Assembly (NCBI GenBank): GCA_017431825.1
Contig: JAFRKI010000002.1
Span: forward strand, 299,454 to 363,453
Direction of reading: 5' to 3'
Length of the DNA: 64,000 nt
From: Erysipelotrichaceae bacterium
GTDB lineage: Bacteria; Bacillota_I; Bacilli_A; Erysipelotrichales; Erysipelotrichaceae
Under the pieces are notes generated by a model. The model saw only the letters and a program-made list of their open reading frames with translations. It searched no databases and was not told where the DNA came from. Position 1 is the first letter of the stretch. Each line of letters begins with the position of its first letter. Both the position numbers and the translations under genes were made by a program. Positions 46,079 to 54,438 of the stretch are shown piece after piece.

Positions 46079-48994
46079 CTATTCTACCGACTTAAGTGAT
46101 TCCACCATCTTTATTTCCCTTAACGGCTTCATCTCAAAGAGGAAGACTATCAGGGTAAAGCCGATGGTGATGATGAAAGCCAGCGAATATGACAGAACCT
46201 TTATGTTCATTCCGAACATGACCATCTCCATGTTTATGACGTTCATGATGAAGTGGTGTTCAAGAGTGCCCAAAGGTATGCCGATAAAAGAACCGATGAT
46301 ACTCAGGATCATGATCTCCTTGAAGATGTAGGTGTTGACTTCATGACTGTTGAAGCCGAGGACTTTTAAGGTGGCTATCTCCCTGATCCTCTCGGAGATA
46401 TTGACCTGGGTTAGGTTGAACAGTACCACGAAAGCCAGAGCGCCGGAAGTCAGGATGACGACCAGTATTATCAGATCCAGGGCATCGATCATGACCTCGA
46501 ACTGATTGATCATGGAAGTGAAGTCCAGCAGCGATTCATAGCCTGTAAGCTGTCTGACGTCTCTTTTAAGCGATGCCGGATCATCCGTTTTGATGGCGAT
46601 CATCGTCTTATGGACCGTTTCGTCAAAGGTCTCTTCGTAACATCTTTCCGACATGAAGATATAGTGCTGGAAATACATCTCGCAGATATCCGATACCTTT
46701 ACCTGAGCCTTTACGCCATTGACGGATTCCACGGTTATGTAGTCGCCTTTATGGATATCGTTGTTGATGGCGAATTTCTGGGATACGACGACACCGGAAT
46801 TGTCGATATTGAGCGGCGTCTTTCTGTCGGTATGTCTTAAGTTGAGCACGAAGTTGGCATCCCTTAAGTTGAATACCAGCAATGAGGCGGTATCGTCATC
46901 ACCCTCAAAATAGACCCTTGTCGTATAGGACATGAACGGAGCTATGACTTCATTGCTGAGATCATTTTCCAGGATCTTCAGATTGTCTTCCAGATGATGA
47001 TCGTCTTCCAGCGCTATCTGGTATTCATAGTTGAAAATCTGGGAGAACTGCAGTTCAATGACGTCCGCTATCGAATCCTTGATGCCGTAGCCTACTACCA
47101 GCAGACCCGTGCAGCCGGCAACTCCCAGAACCGTCATGAAGAATCTTGACTTATATCTGATGAGATTTCTGGCCGTGATCTTGGATGTAAAGGAAAGCCT
47201 TTCCCAGATGAGCTGTATCTTTTCCAGGAAAGTAGCCTTGGCGTTCTTAGGAGCCTTAGGCCTCATGAGCGAAGAAGGAACTTCCTTCAGTGTTTTATTG
47301 AGTACGAAATAGGTAACGGCCATCATCAGTCCCGTGAAGGATACTACACAGATTATCAGGAATCTTATCGGGAAGATGAGCCTAATCGGGGGCAGATCGT
47401 AGAGCAGTCTCCAGGTCTGATAGATGACCGTCGGGAATATCATCTGTCCTACGAAGATACCGATCACCGAGCCGATTATCGATGCCAGGAAGGCATAAAC
47501 CAGATACTTGGCAACGACCTGCTTCCGGGAGAAGCCCAGGGCTCTGAAGATGCCGATCTGACCTCTTTGTTCATCGATGAGACGGGTCATCGTCGTCATG
47601 CATACCAGAGCCGCCACCAGGAAAAACAGGAAAGGCAGCGCATAGCCGATGGCTTCCATCTGCTTGCAGTTGGCATCGTACATGAAACTGGACTGATGGG
47701 AACTCCTGTCCAGTATCGTCCACTTGGCATCAGGCAACGCATCAAGGTCCTGCTGGGCCTTGGTTATTTCCGCCTGGGCCTTTTCTATTTCATCATTGAA
47801 AGTCTTCAGTGCTTCCGCATAGTCGATCATGCCCTGATCATACTGGGCTTTGCCTTTCTTTACCTGATATTCGGCAGAATTCAGCTTCTTTCTGGTATCG
47901 CTCAAAAGATCGGCGGCATCCCTGTACAGGTCTCTTATCACATCCGATTCATAGCCGGACCCGCTTATGTACTGCTCTATAGCCGAAGGATCGTTAATCC
48001 ATGATTCGATGTCTTCTGCCGAGTAATACGGACTCAGCATTTCCTGGTAGGTACTTATCTTTCCTTCCAGGGTGCTTATCATATTCTTCAATACTTCGAT
48101 CTCGGCTTCCGTGCTGATGATCTTGATGTTGGCATCATCGAGCTGCTTCTTGGCATCGTCCAACTGCTTCTGCCCGTCGGCTTTGGCCGTCTCGAATTCT
48201 TCCTTTTTTTCATCAAGCTCTTCCTGATATTCGTTTACGATGTTGTCTCTGTGAAAACTCTGCTGTTCGGCGGCAATGTTCTCGACATCGACGATGTGCT
48301 CATCGATGAACTTCCTGTAAGAAGCGGAAAAAGACAGCGTATCCCTGGCGCCTTCAAGCGTCAGATAAACGGTCGTATAATAATCGGCTTTAAAGAGCCG
48401 GTTCTTGCAGTAGACGACTAGTTCCAGTTCTTCATTGTTCAGAGTGGATGTTCCCAGGGTCTTGGCCATATAAGCCGGAGATGCCGCAAAACCCACTATC
48501 TTGTATCTGCTGTATGGCAGATAATCCCTTACTTCTTCATCTTCCAGATAGATCTCAAGATGATCATCGAGCTCATAAGTCTTCTGCGATTCCAGATTGA
48601 CCAGGATAAGTACTTCATCATCATACTTGGGCAACCTTCCTTCCGAGAGTTCTATCTTATCGATGCTCTTGTCTATCTCTTCAAAGCGGGCAACTATGAC
48701 TTCCCCATCCGGTTTCTTGCAGTAGACGTCCTTGAATTTCGATCCGAAGACGTCTTCGATGCCTTCGCTTTCCTTCAGCACTTCGATATCTTCGTCACAG
48801 AAACCGTACGGTGAATAAAGCTGAACGTCGTGCAGGGAATCCCGATCCGCATAGATATCGACACTGTCCCGCATGATGGCGCTCGATGAAAAGAGGCCCA
48901 TCATGAAGGCCACACCTATCAGTACGATCATAATAAGCGAGAAGAACCTCTTGAAGGTCTTCCTGATAAGCCGGTATGTGTCAGTCTTAAACAT
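46079..48994 (-). CDS. ABC transporter permease, FtsX/MacB superfamily, with long coiled coil
   Basis: 971 residues. An N-terminal membrane helix (about 16-38) is followed by an extracytoplasmic domain that includes a long coiled coil (about 250-320 and 365-425). A bundle of membrane helices (about 450-580) with the FtsX pattern TMTRLIDEQRGQIGIFRALG comes next, then a second extracytoplasmic domain (660-820) and a last FtsX bundle with NISERIREIATLKVLGF. This double-FtsX architecture is typical of antimicrobial-peptide or lipoprotein-handling systems in Firmicutes. It starts at the stop of the ATPase gene and is under TetR control. The substrate is unknown. Confidence 0.9.
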   Translation of the reverse strand: MFKTDTYRLIRKTFKRFFSLIMIVLIGVAFMMGLFSSSAIMRDSVDIYADRDSLHDVQLYSPYGFCDEDIEVLKESEGIEDVFGSKFKDVYCKKPDGEVIVARFEEIDKSIDKIELSEGRLPKYDDEVLILVNLESQKTYELDDHLEIYLEDEEVRDYLPYSRYKIVGFAASPAYMAKTLGTSTLNNEELELVVYCKNRLFKADYYTTVYLTLEGARDTLSFSASYRKFIDEHIVDVENIAAEQQSFHRDNIVNEYQEELDEKKEEFETAKADGQKQLDDAKKQLDDANIKIISTEAEIEVLKNMISTLEGKISTYQEMLSPYYSAEDIESWINDPSAIEQYISGSGYESDVIRDLYRDAADLLSDTRKKLNSAEYQVKKGKAQYDQGMIDYAEALKTFNDEIEKAQAEITKAQQDLDALPDAKWTILDRSSHQSSFMYDANCKQMEAIGYALPFLFFLVAALVCMTTMTRLIDEQRGQIGIFRALGFSRKQVVAKYLVYAFLASIIGSVIGIFVGQMIFPTVIYQTWRLLYDLPPIRLIFPIRFLIICVVSFTGLMMAVTYFVLNKTLKEVPSSLMRPKAPKNAKATFLEKIQLIWERLSFTSKITARNLIRYKSRFFMTVLGVAGCTGLLVVGYGIKDSIADVIELQFSQIFNYEYQIALEDDHHLEDNLKILENDLSNEVIAPFMSYTTRVYFEGDDDTASLLVFNLRDANFVLNLRHTDRKTPLNIDNSGVVVSQKFAINNDIHKGDYITVESVNGVKAQVKVSDICEMYFQHYIFMSERCYEETFDETVHKTMIAIKTDDPASLKRDVRQLTGYESLLDFTSMINQFEVMIDALDLIILVVILTSGALAFVVLFNLTQVNISERIREIATLKVLGFNSHEVNTYIFKEIMILSIIGSFIGIPLGTLEHHFIMNVINMEMVMFGMNIKVLSYSLAFIITIGFTLIVFLFEMKPLREIKMVESLKSVE

Positions 48995-49695
48995 CAGTAT
49001 TCTATGTCCTCGATGTTCATCGGGTTTTCGTTTATGATTATCGATTCGACCTTTCCGGATTTAACGTTGATGATCTTGTTGCCCATGTTGGCTAATGCGC
49101 TGTTATGGGTGACCACGACGATGGTCATCCTTTCTTCAAAGGCCAGATCCTGCAGTACCTTAAGTACCTGCTTGCCGGTAACGTAGTCAAGAGCACCGGT
49201 CGGTTCATCGCACAGTAAAAGCTTCGGATTCTTGGCTACCGCTCTGGCGATGGCTACCCGCTGCTGCTCGCCGCCGGAAAGCTGAGACGGGAAGTTGTTC
49301 ATACGCTCTTCAAGTCCCACCAGTTTCAGGATCTTTACGGGATCCAGAGGAAACTTACAGATCTGCAAGGCCAGTTCCACGTTTTCCCTGGCCGTCAGAT
49401 TCTGGACCAGATTATAGAACTGGAAGACGAAACCGATGTCATAACGGCGGTATTCCGTCAGCTGTTTCTCATCGGCCAGGGAGATGTTGTTGTCATCGAC
49501 GACGATCCTTCCGGATGTGGCGGTATCCATGCCTCCGAGTATGTTCAGTATAGTCGTCTTGCCGGCGCCGGATGCGCCCAGTATGACCACGAACTCCCCT
49601 TTTTCAATGGTAAAGGATATCTCGTCAAGAGCCTTGATCTCCACTTCTCCCATCTGATAGATCTTTGATACTTTGTCAAATTCGATGTAACTCAT
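48994..49695 (-). CDS. ABC transporter ATPase, MacB/LolD type
   Basis: 233 residues, one complete ATP-binding domain. Walker [10 protein letters not shown] (about 39-47), Q-loop FVFQFYNL, signature [14 protein letters not shown], Walker [12 protein letters not shown] and the switch histidine in VVVTHN are all present. Its start overlaps the TetR stop by four bases and its end overlaps the permease start by one, so the three genes are translationally coupled. Confidence 0.95.
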   Translation of the reverse strand: MSYIEFDKVSKIYQMGEVEIKALDEISFTIEKGEFVVILGASGAGKTTILNILGGMDTATSGRIVVDDNNISLADEKQLTEYRRYDIGFVFQFYNLVQNLTARENVELALQICKFPLDPVKILKLVGLEERMNNFPSQLSGGEQQRVAIARAVAKNPKLLLCDEPTGALDYVTGKQVLKVLQDLAFEERMTIVVVTHNSALANMGNKIINVKSGKVESIIINENPMNIEDIEY

Positions 49696-50327
49696 GATAA
49701 TTCTCCCAGGTACTTTCTGATATCGGTGTCCAGCATATACACGTAGGAACGGAAATATATCTTTATATAGAACTTAAGCTTGTCCAGTTCCCTGTTCTCG
49801 TTGCCGAAAAGATCCCGCATACCCGCAAAGATCGAAGATGCATAGGAATGAGCCAGCTTCTCGACATCGGCTTCCGGTATGCTTACGGGATAGTTCTGCA
49901 GGATTACGGTCTTGCAGATATTGGCGAACCAGTCGGTTATCTCATCATTGAGCTTGGAATGCATCATCAGGATATTGAACTCGATCTTGTGTCCGCGGTA
50001 GATCTCGACCATTTCATCGGCCAGTCTGTCCAGAGATCCGATCAGTTCGTTAGTATCCATCCTGATGCTGAAGACATGGGCTTCAAAGGAGACCTTGTTG
50101 TCAGTCATCTCGCTCAGCATGGCTTCCAGCAGATCCAGAGTCGGTCCCACTATCTGCAGATTGATGTCTTCCTTGTTCCTGAAGTAACGGTAAAGATTGC
50201 CGACGGTGATGCCGGCTTTCTGGGCGATGCTCCTTAAGGAAGCGTCCTTATAACCCTTTTCCAGGAATTCTTCCTTGGCTGCTTCTACTATTTTATTTCT
50301 TATTTCTTCTTTTAATATCTGTGCCAT
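49692..50327 (-). CDS. TetR-family transcriptional regulator of the ABC exporter
   Basis: 211 residues. The N-terminal DNA-binding domain has the TetR pattern EEFLEKGYKDASLRSIAQKA, then GITVGNLYRYFRNKED. The C-terminal ligand domain has no recognised family. The ATG at 50327 fits the family N-terminus (AQILKEEIRNKIVEAA); an ATG at 50354 would begin inside the -10 hexamer. It is the first gene of a TetR-ATPase-permease operon and has two similar palindromic sites on either side of its promoter, so it probably represses itself and the exporter. Confidence 0.92.
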   Translation of the reverse strand: MAQILKEEIRNKIVEAAKEEFLEKGYKDASLRSIAQKAGITVGNLYRYFRNKEDINLQIVGPTLDLLEAMLSEMTDNKVSFEAHVFSIRMDTNELIGSLDRLADEMVEIYRGHKIEFNILMMHSKLNDEITDWFANICKTVILQNYPVSIPEADVEKLAHSYASSIFAGMRDLFGNENRELDKLKFYIKIYFRSYVYMLDTDIRKYLGELS

Positions 50328-50330
50328 AAA

Positions 50331-50344
50331 TGAACGTATGTTTA
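50331..50344. promoter_or_regulatory. Proximal TetR operator candidate
   Basis: TGAACGTATGTTTA, an imperfect palindrome matching the distal site at 10 of 14 positions. It lies between the -10 hexamer and the tetR start codon. Confidence 0.5.
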
Positions 50345-50352
50345 CTAATTTC

Positions 50353-50358
50353 ATTATA
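50353..50358 (-). promoter_or_regulatory. -10 hexamer of the tetR-ABC operon
   Basis: A perfect TATAAT on the minus strand, 25 bases before the chosen tetR ATG and between the two operator-like palindromes. Confidence 0.55.
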
Positions 50359-50376
50359 TGACACTATGATCAAAAG

Positions 50377-50390
50377 TAAACACCTGTTTA
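50377..50390. promoter_or_regulatory. Distal TetR operator candidate
   Basis: TAAACACCTGTTTA: perfect six-base arms around a two-base centre. It covers the -35 region of the tetR promoter. Centre-to-centre distance to the proximal site is about 46 bp. Confidence 0.6.
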
Positions 50391-50401
50391 TTAAAACGGC
50401 A

Positions 50402-50431
50402 ATAAAAAAGGCTTATTTTTGATAAGCCTTT
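50402..50431 (-). terminator. Terminator of rpsO
   Basis: Perfect 10-bp stem AAAGGCTTAT/ATAAGCCTTT, followed by TTTTATT on the minus strand, starting five bases after the rpsO stop. It separates rpsO from everything downstream. Confidence 0.9.
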
Positions 50432-50436
50432 ATGAA

Positions 50437-50703
50437 CTACTTTCTTAAACCTAACTTCTTGACCAGTTCTCTGTATCTGTTGACGTCTTTTCTCTTGAGA
50501 TACTCCAAGAAGCTTCTTCTTCTGCCGACCATCATGAGCAGACCTCTGTTGGAATGGAAATCCTTCGGATGCTGTTTCATGTGTTCAGTCAGACGGTTGA
50601 TCTGTTCAGTTAATACTGCGATCTGTACTTCCGGTGAACCGGTATCGCCTTCCTTAAGGGCAAATTCCTTAACGATGGCCTGTTTTTCCTGTTTCGTTAA
50701 CAT
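50437..50703 (-). CDS. rpsO: 30S ribosomal protein S15
   Basis: Primary 16S rRNA-binding protein that organises the central domain of the small subunit. 88 residues, exact bacterial length. [21 protein letters not shown] and [20 protein letters not shown] are the conserved rRNA-contact blocks. AAGGAG precedes the ATG. A hairpin-bearing leader of about 75 bases lies upstream. In most Firmicutes pnp follows rpsO directly; here 10 kb intervene. Confidence 0.98.
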   Translation of the reverse strand: MLTKQEKQAIVKEFALKEGDTGSPEVQIAVLTEQINRLTEHMKQHPKDFHSNRGLLMMVGRRRSFLEYLKRKDVNRYRELVKKLGLRK

Positions 50704-50741
50704 AGTTCTTTTTCTCCTTCTTTTCTTTCGATTGAGACCGG

Positions 50742-50766
50742 GTCAGGAACCGGAGTTTTTCCTGAC
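50742..50766 (-). promoter_or_regulatory. rpsO leader hairpin, candidate S15 autoregulatory RNA
   Basis: Perfect 8-bp stem GTCAGGAA/TTCCTGAC with a nine-base loop in the 5' leader of rpsO. Several bacterial groups use unrelated leader structures that bind S15 to repress rpsO. Here the structure is seen; regulation is inference. Confidence 0.5.
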
Positions 50767-50785
50767 TCAGTGACAATGCTTATTT

Positions 50786-50814
50786 ATATTATCAGTTATT
50801 GAAATGATTTTCAA
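50786..50814 (-). promoter_or_regulatory. SigA-type promoter of rpsO
   Basis: TTGAAA, 17-base spacer, TGA-extended TAATAT on the minus strand. It is one of the few promoters here with both hexamers, and it lies directly after the stop codon of the upstream dehydrogenase gene. Confidence 0.7.
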
Positions 50815-50816
50815 TA

Positions 50817-51866
50817 CTAAGGTTTCAGTACGACCTTGATGGCCTTACGGCTTCGCATCAGGTCAAAGCCTTCCTGCCACTGTTCTACCGGAAGGACACA
50901 GGAGACCATCGATTCCAGATCGACCAGTTTATACTTTACCAGCCGCATGGCTTCATCCCAGGCTTTAGGATTGGTGGACTTCACACCTTTGATGGAAAGC
51001 TCCTTGCCGTAAAGGACGGAGCCGAAATCGAATTCCAGAAGCTCGTTCATGAGAACACCGTTGCAGATGAATTCACCCATCTTCTTGACCAGTTCAAAGC
51101 CCAGCAGGATGGAGTCTCTGGCACCGGCGCATTCGAAGTAGGCATCACAGCCTAAACCGTCCGTGAGATCCATAATGAACTTCTTGGGGTCTTCTTTTTT
51201 AATGTCTATGACGTAAGGTATGTCCAGTACTTCTTTGGCAAACCTTAATCTTTCTATGCTTGAAGTTCTGCCCAGCAGCACTACCATACAGCCCTGTGCT
51301 TTGGCTACCTGAGCCGTCAGAAGACCGATGGGACCAGGACCTGAAACTACAGCCACATGTCCCGCATGAACGCTCGACTGATCAAGAACGCCATGTACCG
51401 CACAGGTCAGCGGTTCCATCAAAGACGCGGCTTCCATACTGATGTGATCGGGAAGCACGTGTACGAAACGCTCCGGTGATACGACGTATTCACCGAAGAA
51501 ACCGTTGGCCGCCGATCCCAGGCCCCTTCTTTCGTTGCAGCAGTTGTAATAGGCTTCTCTGCAGTATTCACAGGTATTGCAGTATTCGACGGTCGTTTCC
51601 GCCACTACTCTGTCGCCGACCCTGATGCCTTTGACTCCTTCTCCTACTTCCGTTACGACGCCGCTTCCTTCATGACCGATGACTACCGGAAAACGGTAAC
51701 GTCCGTCAGCCGTCTTTTCCATGTCATAAAGATGGATATCCGAGCCGCAGATGGCTCCGGCGGCTACCTTGATCTTGACCTGACCGTATCCCGGTGCCGG
51801 TTCTTCCAGATCGTACCTAACACCGTAAGTGTCTTTAGTGAATCCGGCTTTGACTAATCCTTTCAT
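50817..51866 (-). CDS. Zinc-dependent alcohol/polyol dehydrogenase
   Basis: Medium-chain dehydrogenase of 349 residues, threonine/sorbitol dehydrogenase type. Catalytic zinc ligands: the cysteine in GAICGSDIH, GHEGSGVV and a later glutamate in the EPLTCAVHG segment. The structural zinc loop has cysteines in YCNTCEYCREAYYNCC. The nucleotide fold has GPGPIGLLTAQVAK. AGGAAGGT precedes the ATG. The substrate is unknown. It belongs in style to the downstream carbohydrate genes. Confidence 0.9.
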   Translation of the reverse strand: MKGLVKAGFTKDTYGVRYDLEEPAPGYGQVKIKVAAGAICGSDIHLYDMEKTADGRYRFPVVIGHEGSGVVTEVGEGVKGIRVGDRVVAETTVEYCNTCEYCREAYYNCCNERRGLGSAANGFFGEYVVSPERFVHVLPDHISMEAASLMEPLTCAVHGVLDQSSVHAGHVAVVSGPGPIGLLTAQVAKAQGCMVVLLGRTSSIERLRFAKEVLDIPYVIDIKKEDPKKFIMDLTDGLGCDAYFECAGARDSILLGFELVKKMGEFICNGVLMNELLEFDFGSVLYGKELSIKGVKSTNPKAWDEAMRLVKYKLVDLESMVSCVLPVEQWQEGFDLMRSRKAIKVVLKP

Positions 51867-51885
51867 AATCTACCTTCCTGAATAT

Positions 51886-51925
51886 AAAAAAAGAAAATCA
51901 AAGATCATTGACTTTCTTGATTTTC
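51886..51925 (-). terminator. Terminator of the 200-residue membrane protein gene, overlapping its stop
   Basis: Stem GAAAATCAA/TTGATTTTC with a 15-base loop, followed by TTTTTTT on the minus strand. The stop codon TGA is in the second arm. Confidence 0.7.
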
Positions 51926-52500
51926 TTATTTCTCTGGATCTCTTCTTCGGTAAGATGTTCACCTTCGTCGTATTCCTTGTGCCTGATCTTATAGAAGATC
52001 GCCAGAACGTTGGCATAGGCAAAGATCATTGCCGCGATAGCTATGACATTACAGAAGAACTTGTCATAGCCGGTCATGGTCGTTGCGATGATGAACAGCA
52101 TCGACGCAAGTACCACGATGGATACGACCGTGAAGATTATCCTCTTCATCGACTGCGCATTGGCCAGATTCTTGATAATGTTCTGTTTCGGTTTCAGGTA
52201 ATTGTGGATGACCGGACATTTAGGCAAAAACAGGAAGTAGAACATCAGCGTGGTAACGATGTAGAAGATGACGCCCACTATCGTTCCTGCGAGGTAGTTC
52301 TTATCGAAGACCAGTGCTCCGGCGACCATGGCCAGGAAAGCACCCATCAGACGCATGCGGTAATATCTGAATACCTTGGCATTCTTATCGGATATTACGT
52401 AACCGTCCTTCATGAAAGGTCCCGAATAGACCGTCCTTTTCAGCTTGTCGTGAAAGATGCCTAAACCGTAGATATTTTGTGCTTGTATTTCTTCTGCCAT
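51898..52500 (-). CDS. Multi-pass membrane protein, unknown function
   Basis: 200 residues. An N-terminal soluble part of about 45 residues (IYGLGIFHDKLKRTVYSGPF) is followed by hydrophobic helices near 47-85, 112-135 and 140-165, then a charged tail (RHKEYDEGEHLTEEEIQRNK). No domain recognised. No ribosome site: an extended TATAAT lies seven bases before the ATG. It stands alone between the dehydrogenase and the M42 peptidase gene. Confidence 0.75.
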   Translation of the reverse strand: MAEEIQAQNIYGLGIFHDKLKRTVYSGPFMKDGYVISDKNAKVFRYYRMRLMGAFLAMVAGALVFDKNYLAGTIVGVIFYIVTTLMFYFLFLPKCPVIHNYLKPKQNIIKNLANAQSMKRIIFTVVSIVVLASMLFIIATTMTGYDKFFCNVIAIAAMIFAYANVLAIFYKIRHKEYDEGEHLTEEEIQRNKKIKKVNDL

Positions 52501-52516
52501 ATCAAGTATTATACCA
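52501..52516 (-). promoter_or_regulatory. Extended -10 promoter of the membrane protein gene, probably leaderless
   Basis: Minus strand reads TGG-TATAAT-ACTTGAT-ATG: perfect hexamer, TGn extension, spacing 7. Confidence 0.6.
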
Positions 52517-52540
52517 TAGTTGAAATCATTTACACTTCCA

Positions 52541-52572
52541 ATAAAAATCAGTCCCGCTTATACGGGACTGAT
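52541..52572 (-). terminator. Terminator after the M42 peptidase gene
   Basis: Perfect 10-bp stem ATCAGTCCCG/CGGGACTGAT with a six-base loop, then TTTTTAT on the minus strand. It closes the M42-SDR-BtpA operon. Confidence 0.9.
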
Positions 52573-52596
52573 CTTATTATCGTTATGATCTGCCGC

Positions 52597-53688
52597 CTAT
52601 CCTCTGCTGAGGTCGACCTTATTGGCAGCGTATTTCTTGGCTATTTCGATAAGGAACTTGGATGTAAGTTCGATATCCTTCTTGGCTGCCGCTTCGACCG
52701 GAGAATGGGTATATCTCAAAGGTATGGAGATATGAGACATCGGAATGCCTTCGGTTCCCACATGCTGAGTGAAGGCGTCGTCGGTAATGACGCCGATGAT
52801 GACTTCCTTCTGGGTAGGGATCTTGGCCGCCTTGGCTACATCCAGCATGAACTGGTTGAGCTTTGGCGAACACAGCAGTCCGCCTAAAGTTCCTCTGCCG
52901 TGGAAGTTCATATACATGACCGCAGGACCTCTGCCGGCCTTGACATCGAATCTTCCCTTGGTTTCCGGCGTATCGCAGGAAGGCGTGATGTCCACACAGA
53001 TAGCGCAGTCCGGCTGAAGCCTGTTGAAAGTCGGGGTGCCGGAACGGATATTGAATTCTTCCTGAACGGTGAAGATCAGATGGACTGTGGCCTTCTGACG
53101 TTTCTTAGCCAGGAAATCGGCTACTTCCAGGAGATTGTATACGGCCATCCTGTCATCAAGTGACTTGGAATAGACCATGTCATTGAGTTCCATATAGCTG
53201 TTACCGTAAGTTACGACGGAACCTACGTCAACACCCATGTCCAGTACTTCCTGTTTGGAATGGGCACCGAAATCGATGTAGAGCTCACTGGTTGTGGCTA
53301 CCTGGTACTTCTTGTCGGCCGGTGTGATGTGATGGGATACCGTACCGAAAACGCCCGGATAGTATTTCTTGTCGTCGAGAGTATGAACGTTTACTGTTAA
53401 CGCAACTAAAGTTCTTTCCGGAACACCGCCAAGTCTTTCGACTCTGAGGTAACCGTCGTCTTCGACTTTCTTGACGATTAGTCCTATCTCATCCAGGTGT
53501 GCAAAGAAAGCGATGGAACCGGCTTTCTTGTCGGTACCTTTATAAGTGGCGGTAACGTTGCCCAGCTTGTCGACATGGACATCGTCTGCCGTCTTCTTGC
53601 AGTAATCCCTCACGTACTTGATCAGACGGTCTTCATGACCGCTGATGGCCGGTGTGTCACATAAGTATTTCAAAAGTTTCGTATTCAT
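52597..53688 (-). CDS. M42-family metallopeptidase (FrvX/SgcX type)
   Basis: Di-metal aminopeptidase-like protein of 363 residues. Metal and catalytic motifs: AHLDEIGLI (H and D), SLDDRMAV (D), VQEEFNIRSG (EE), CVDITPSCDTPE (D) and RYTHSPVE (H). The insertion domain sits at about 70-180. M42 proteins linked to sugar PTS genes (FrvX, SgcX) are known in enterobacteria with uncertain substrates. The SDR and BtpA genes are directly upstream. It is a paralogue of the 55.4-56.5 kb gene, of identical length. Confidence 0.9.
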   Translation of the reverse strand: MNTKLLKYLCDTPAISGHEDRLIKYVRDYCKKTADDVHVDKLGNVTATYKGTDKKAGSIAFFAHLDEIGLIVKKVEDDGYLRVERLGGVPERTLVALTVNVHTLDDKKYYPGVFGTVSHHITPADKKYQVATTSELYIDFGAHSKQEVLDMGVDVGSVVTYGNSYMELNDMVYSKSLDDRMAVYNLLEVADFLAKKRQKATVHLIFTVQEEFNIRSGTPTFNRLQPDCAICVDITPSCDTPETKGRFDVKAGRGPAVMYMNFHGRGTLGGLLCSPKLNQFMLDVAKAAKIPTQKEVIIGVITDDAFTQHVGTEGIPMSHISIPLRYTHSPVEAAAKKDIELTSKFLIEIAKKYAANKVDLSRG

Positions 53689-53697
53689 GGTTTTCTC

Positions 53698-54435
53698 CTA
53701 TCCTATTGCGGATCTGCCGCCGTCAGCATATATCAGCTGGCCGGTCAGATAATCCGACATGTGCGAACATAAGAACAGAGCGACATTGCCGATATCCTCG
53801 GCTTCGCCCATCTTGCCTAAAGGCATGATACTGCGGTAATGCTCACGGACCGCTTCTTCACTGCCGAAACGGTCGACCATCATCTTGGACATGATGACAG
53901 CCGGAGCGATGGTATTGACCCTGATGCCCTCCTTAGCGTAATTCTTTGCCAGGAACATACCCAGGGCATAGCTGCCGGCCTTGGTGGAATTGTATGCCGG
54001 GAAACCGGTTCCACCGGAAAATACGGAAGCACTGGTAACGACGACCACCCTGCCTCCGACTTTGGCCAGATACTCACGGCAGGCTTCAGACATGTAATAA
54101 GTGCCCTTGACGTTGACTGCAAAGGACAGATCCCAGTCCTTGTTGATGCCTGCGTTGTTTATAAGCATATCGATATGTCCGTACTTATCGGCCACGGCCT
54201 TGACGTTTGTCTTAACAGCTTCCTCATCGGAAATGTCGACCTTCAGATACAGAGGTTCAGGACCGACTTCCTTGCAGGCGGCTATCGTTTCCTTCGCTGT
54301 TTCTTCATCCACGACGTCAAAGATAACGACCTGGGCATTGGCCTTCGCAAAGACCCTGGCCATGGCAGCGCCGATGCCCATGGCCGCTCCGGTAATGATG
54401 ACAACTTCCTTATTGAAATCTATCTCGTAGCCCAT
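53698..54435 (-). CDS. Short-chain dehydrogenase/reductase
   Basis: NAD(P)-dependent oxidoreductase of 245 residues. Rossmann motif ITGAAMGIGAAMA (TGxxxGxG), NNAG (around 92-95), the catalytic serine region VVVTSASVF and YNSTKAGSY (YxxxK) are intact; the end YLTGQLIYADGG is the family signature. It lies between the BtpA and M42 genes with 3 and 9 base gaps, so it probably acts on the same sugar or polyol. Substrate unknown. Confidence 0.92.
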   Translation of the reverse strand: MGYEIDFNKEVVIITGAAMGIGAAMARVFAKANAQVVIFDVVDEETAKETIAACKEVGPEPLYLKVDISDEEAVKTNVKAVADKYGHIDMLINNAGINKDWDLSFAVNVKGTYYMSEACREYLAKVGGRVVVVTSASVFSGGTGFPAYNSTKAGSYALGMFLAKNYAKEGIRVNTIAPAVIMSKMMVDRFGSEEAVREHYRSIMPLGKMGEAEDIGNVALFLCSHMSDYLTGQLIYADGGRSAIG

Positions 54436-54438
54436 GGA

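Noticed and set aside
40000..50400. Integrase, transposase, att-site repeats or IS ends bounding the rpsO-pnp insertion.
   Set aside because: No recombinase gene and no convincing direct repeats at the borders were seen by eye.
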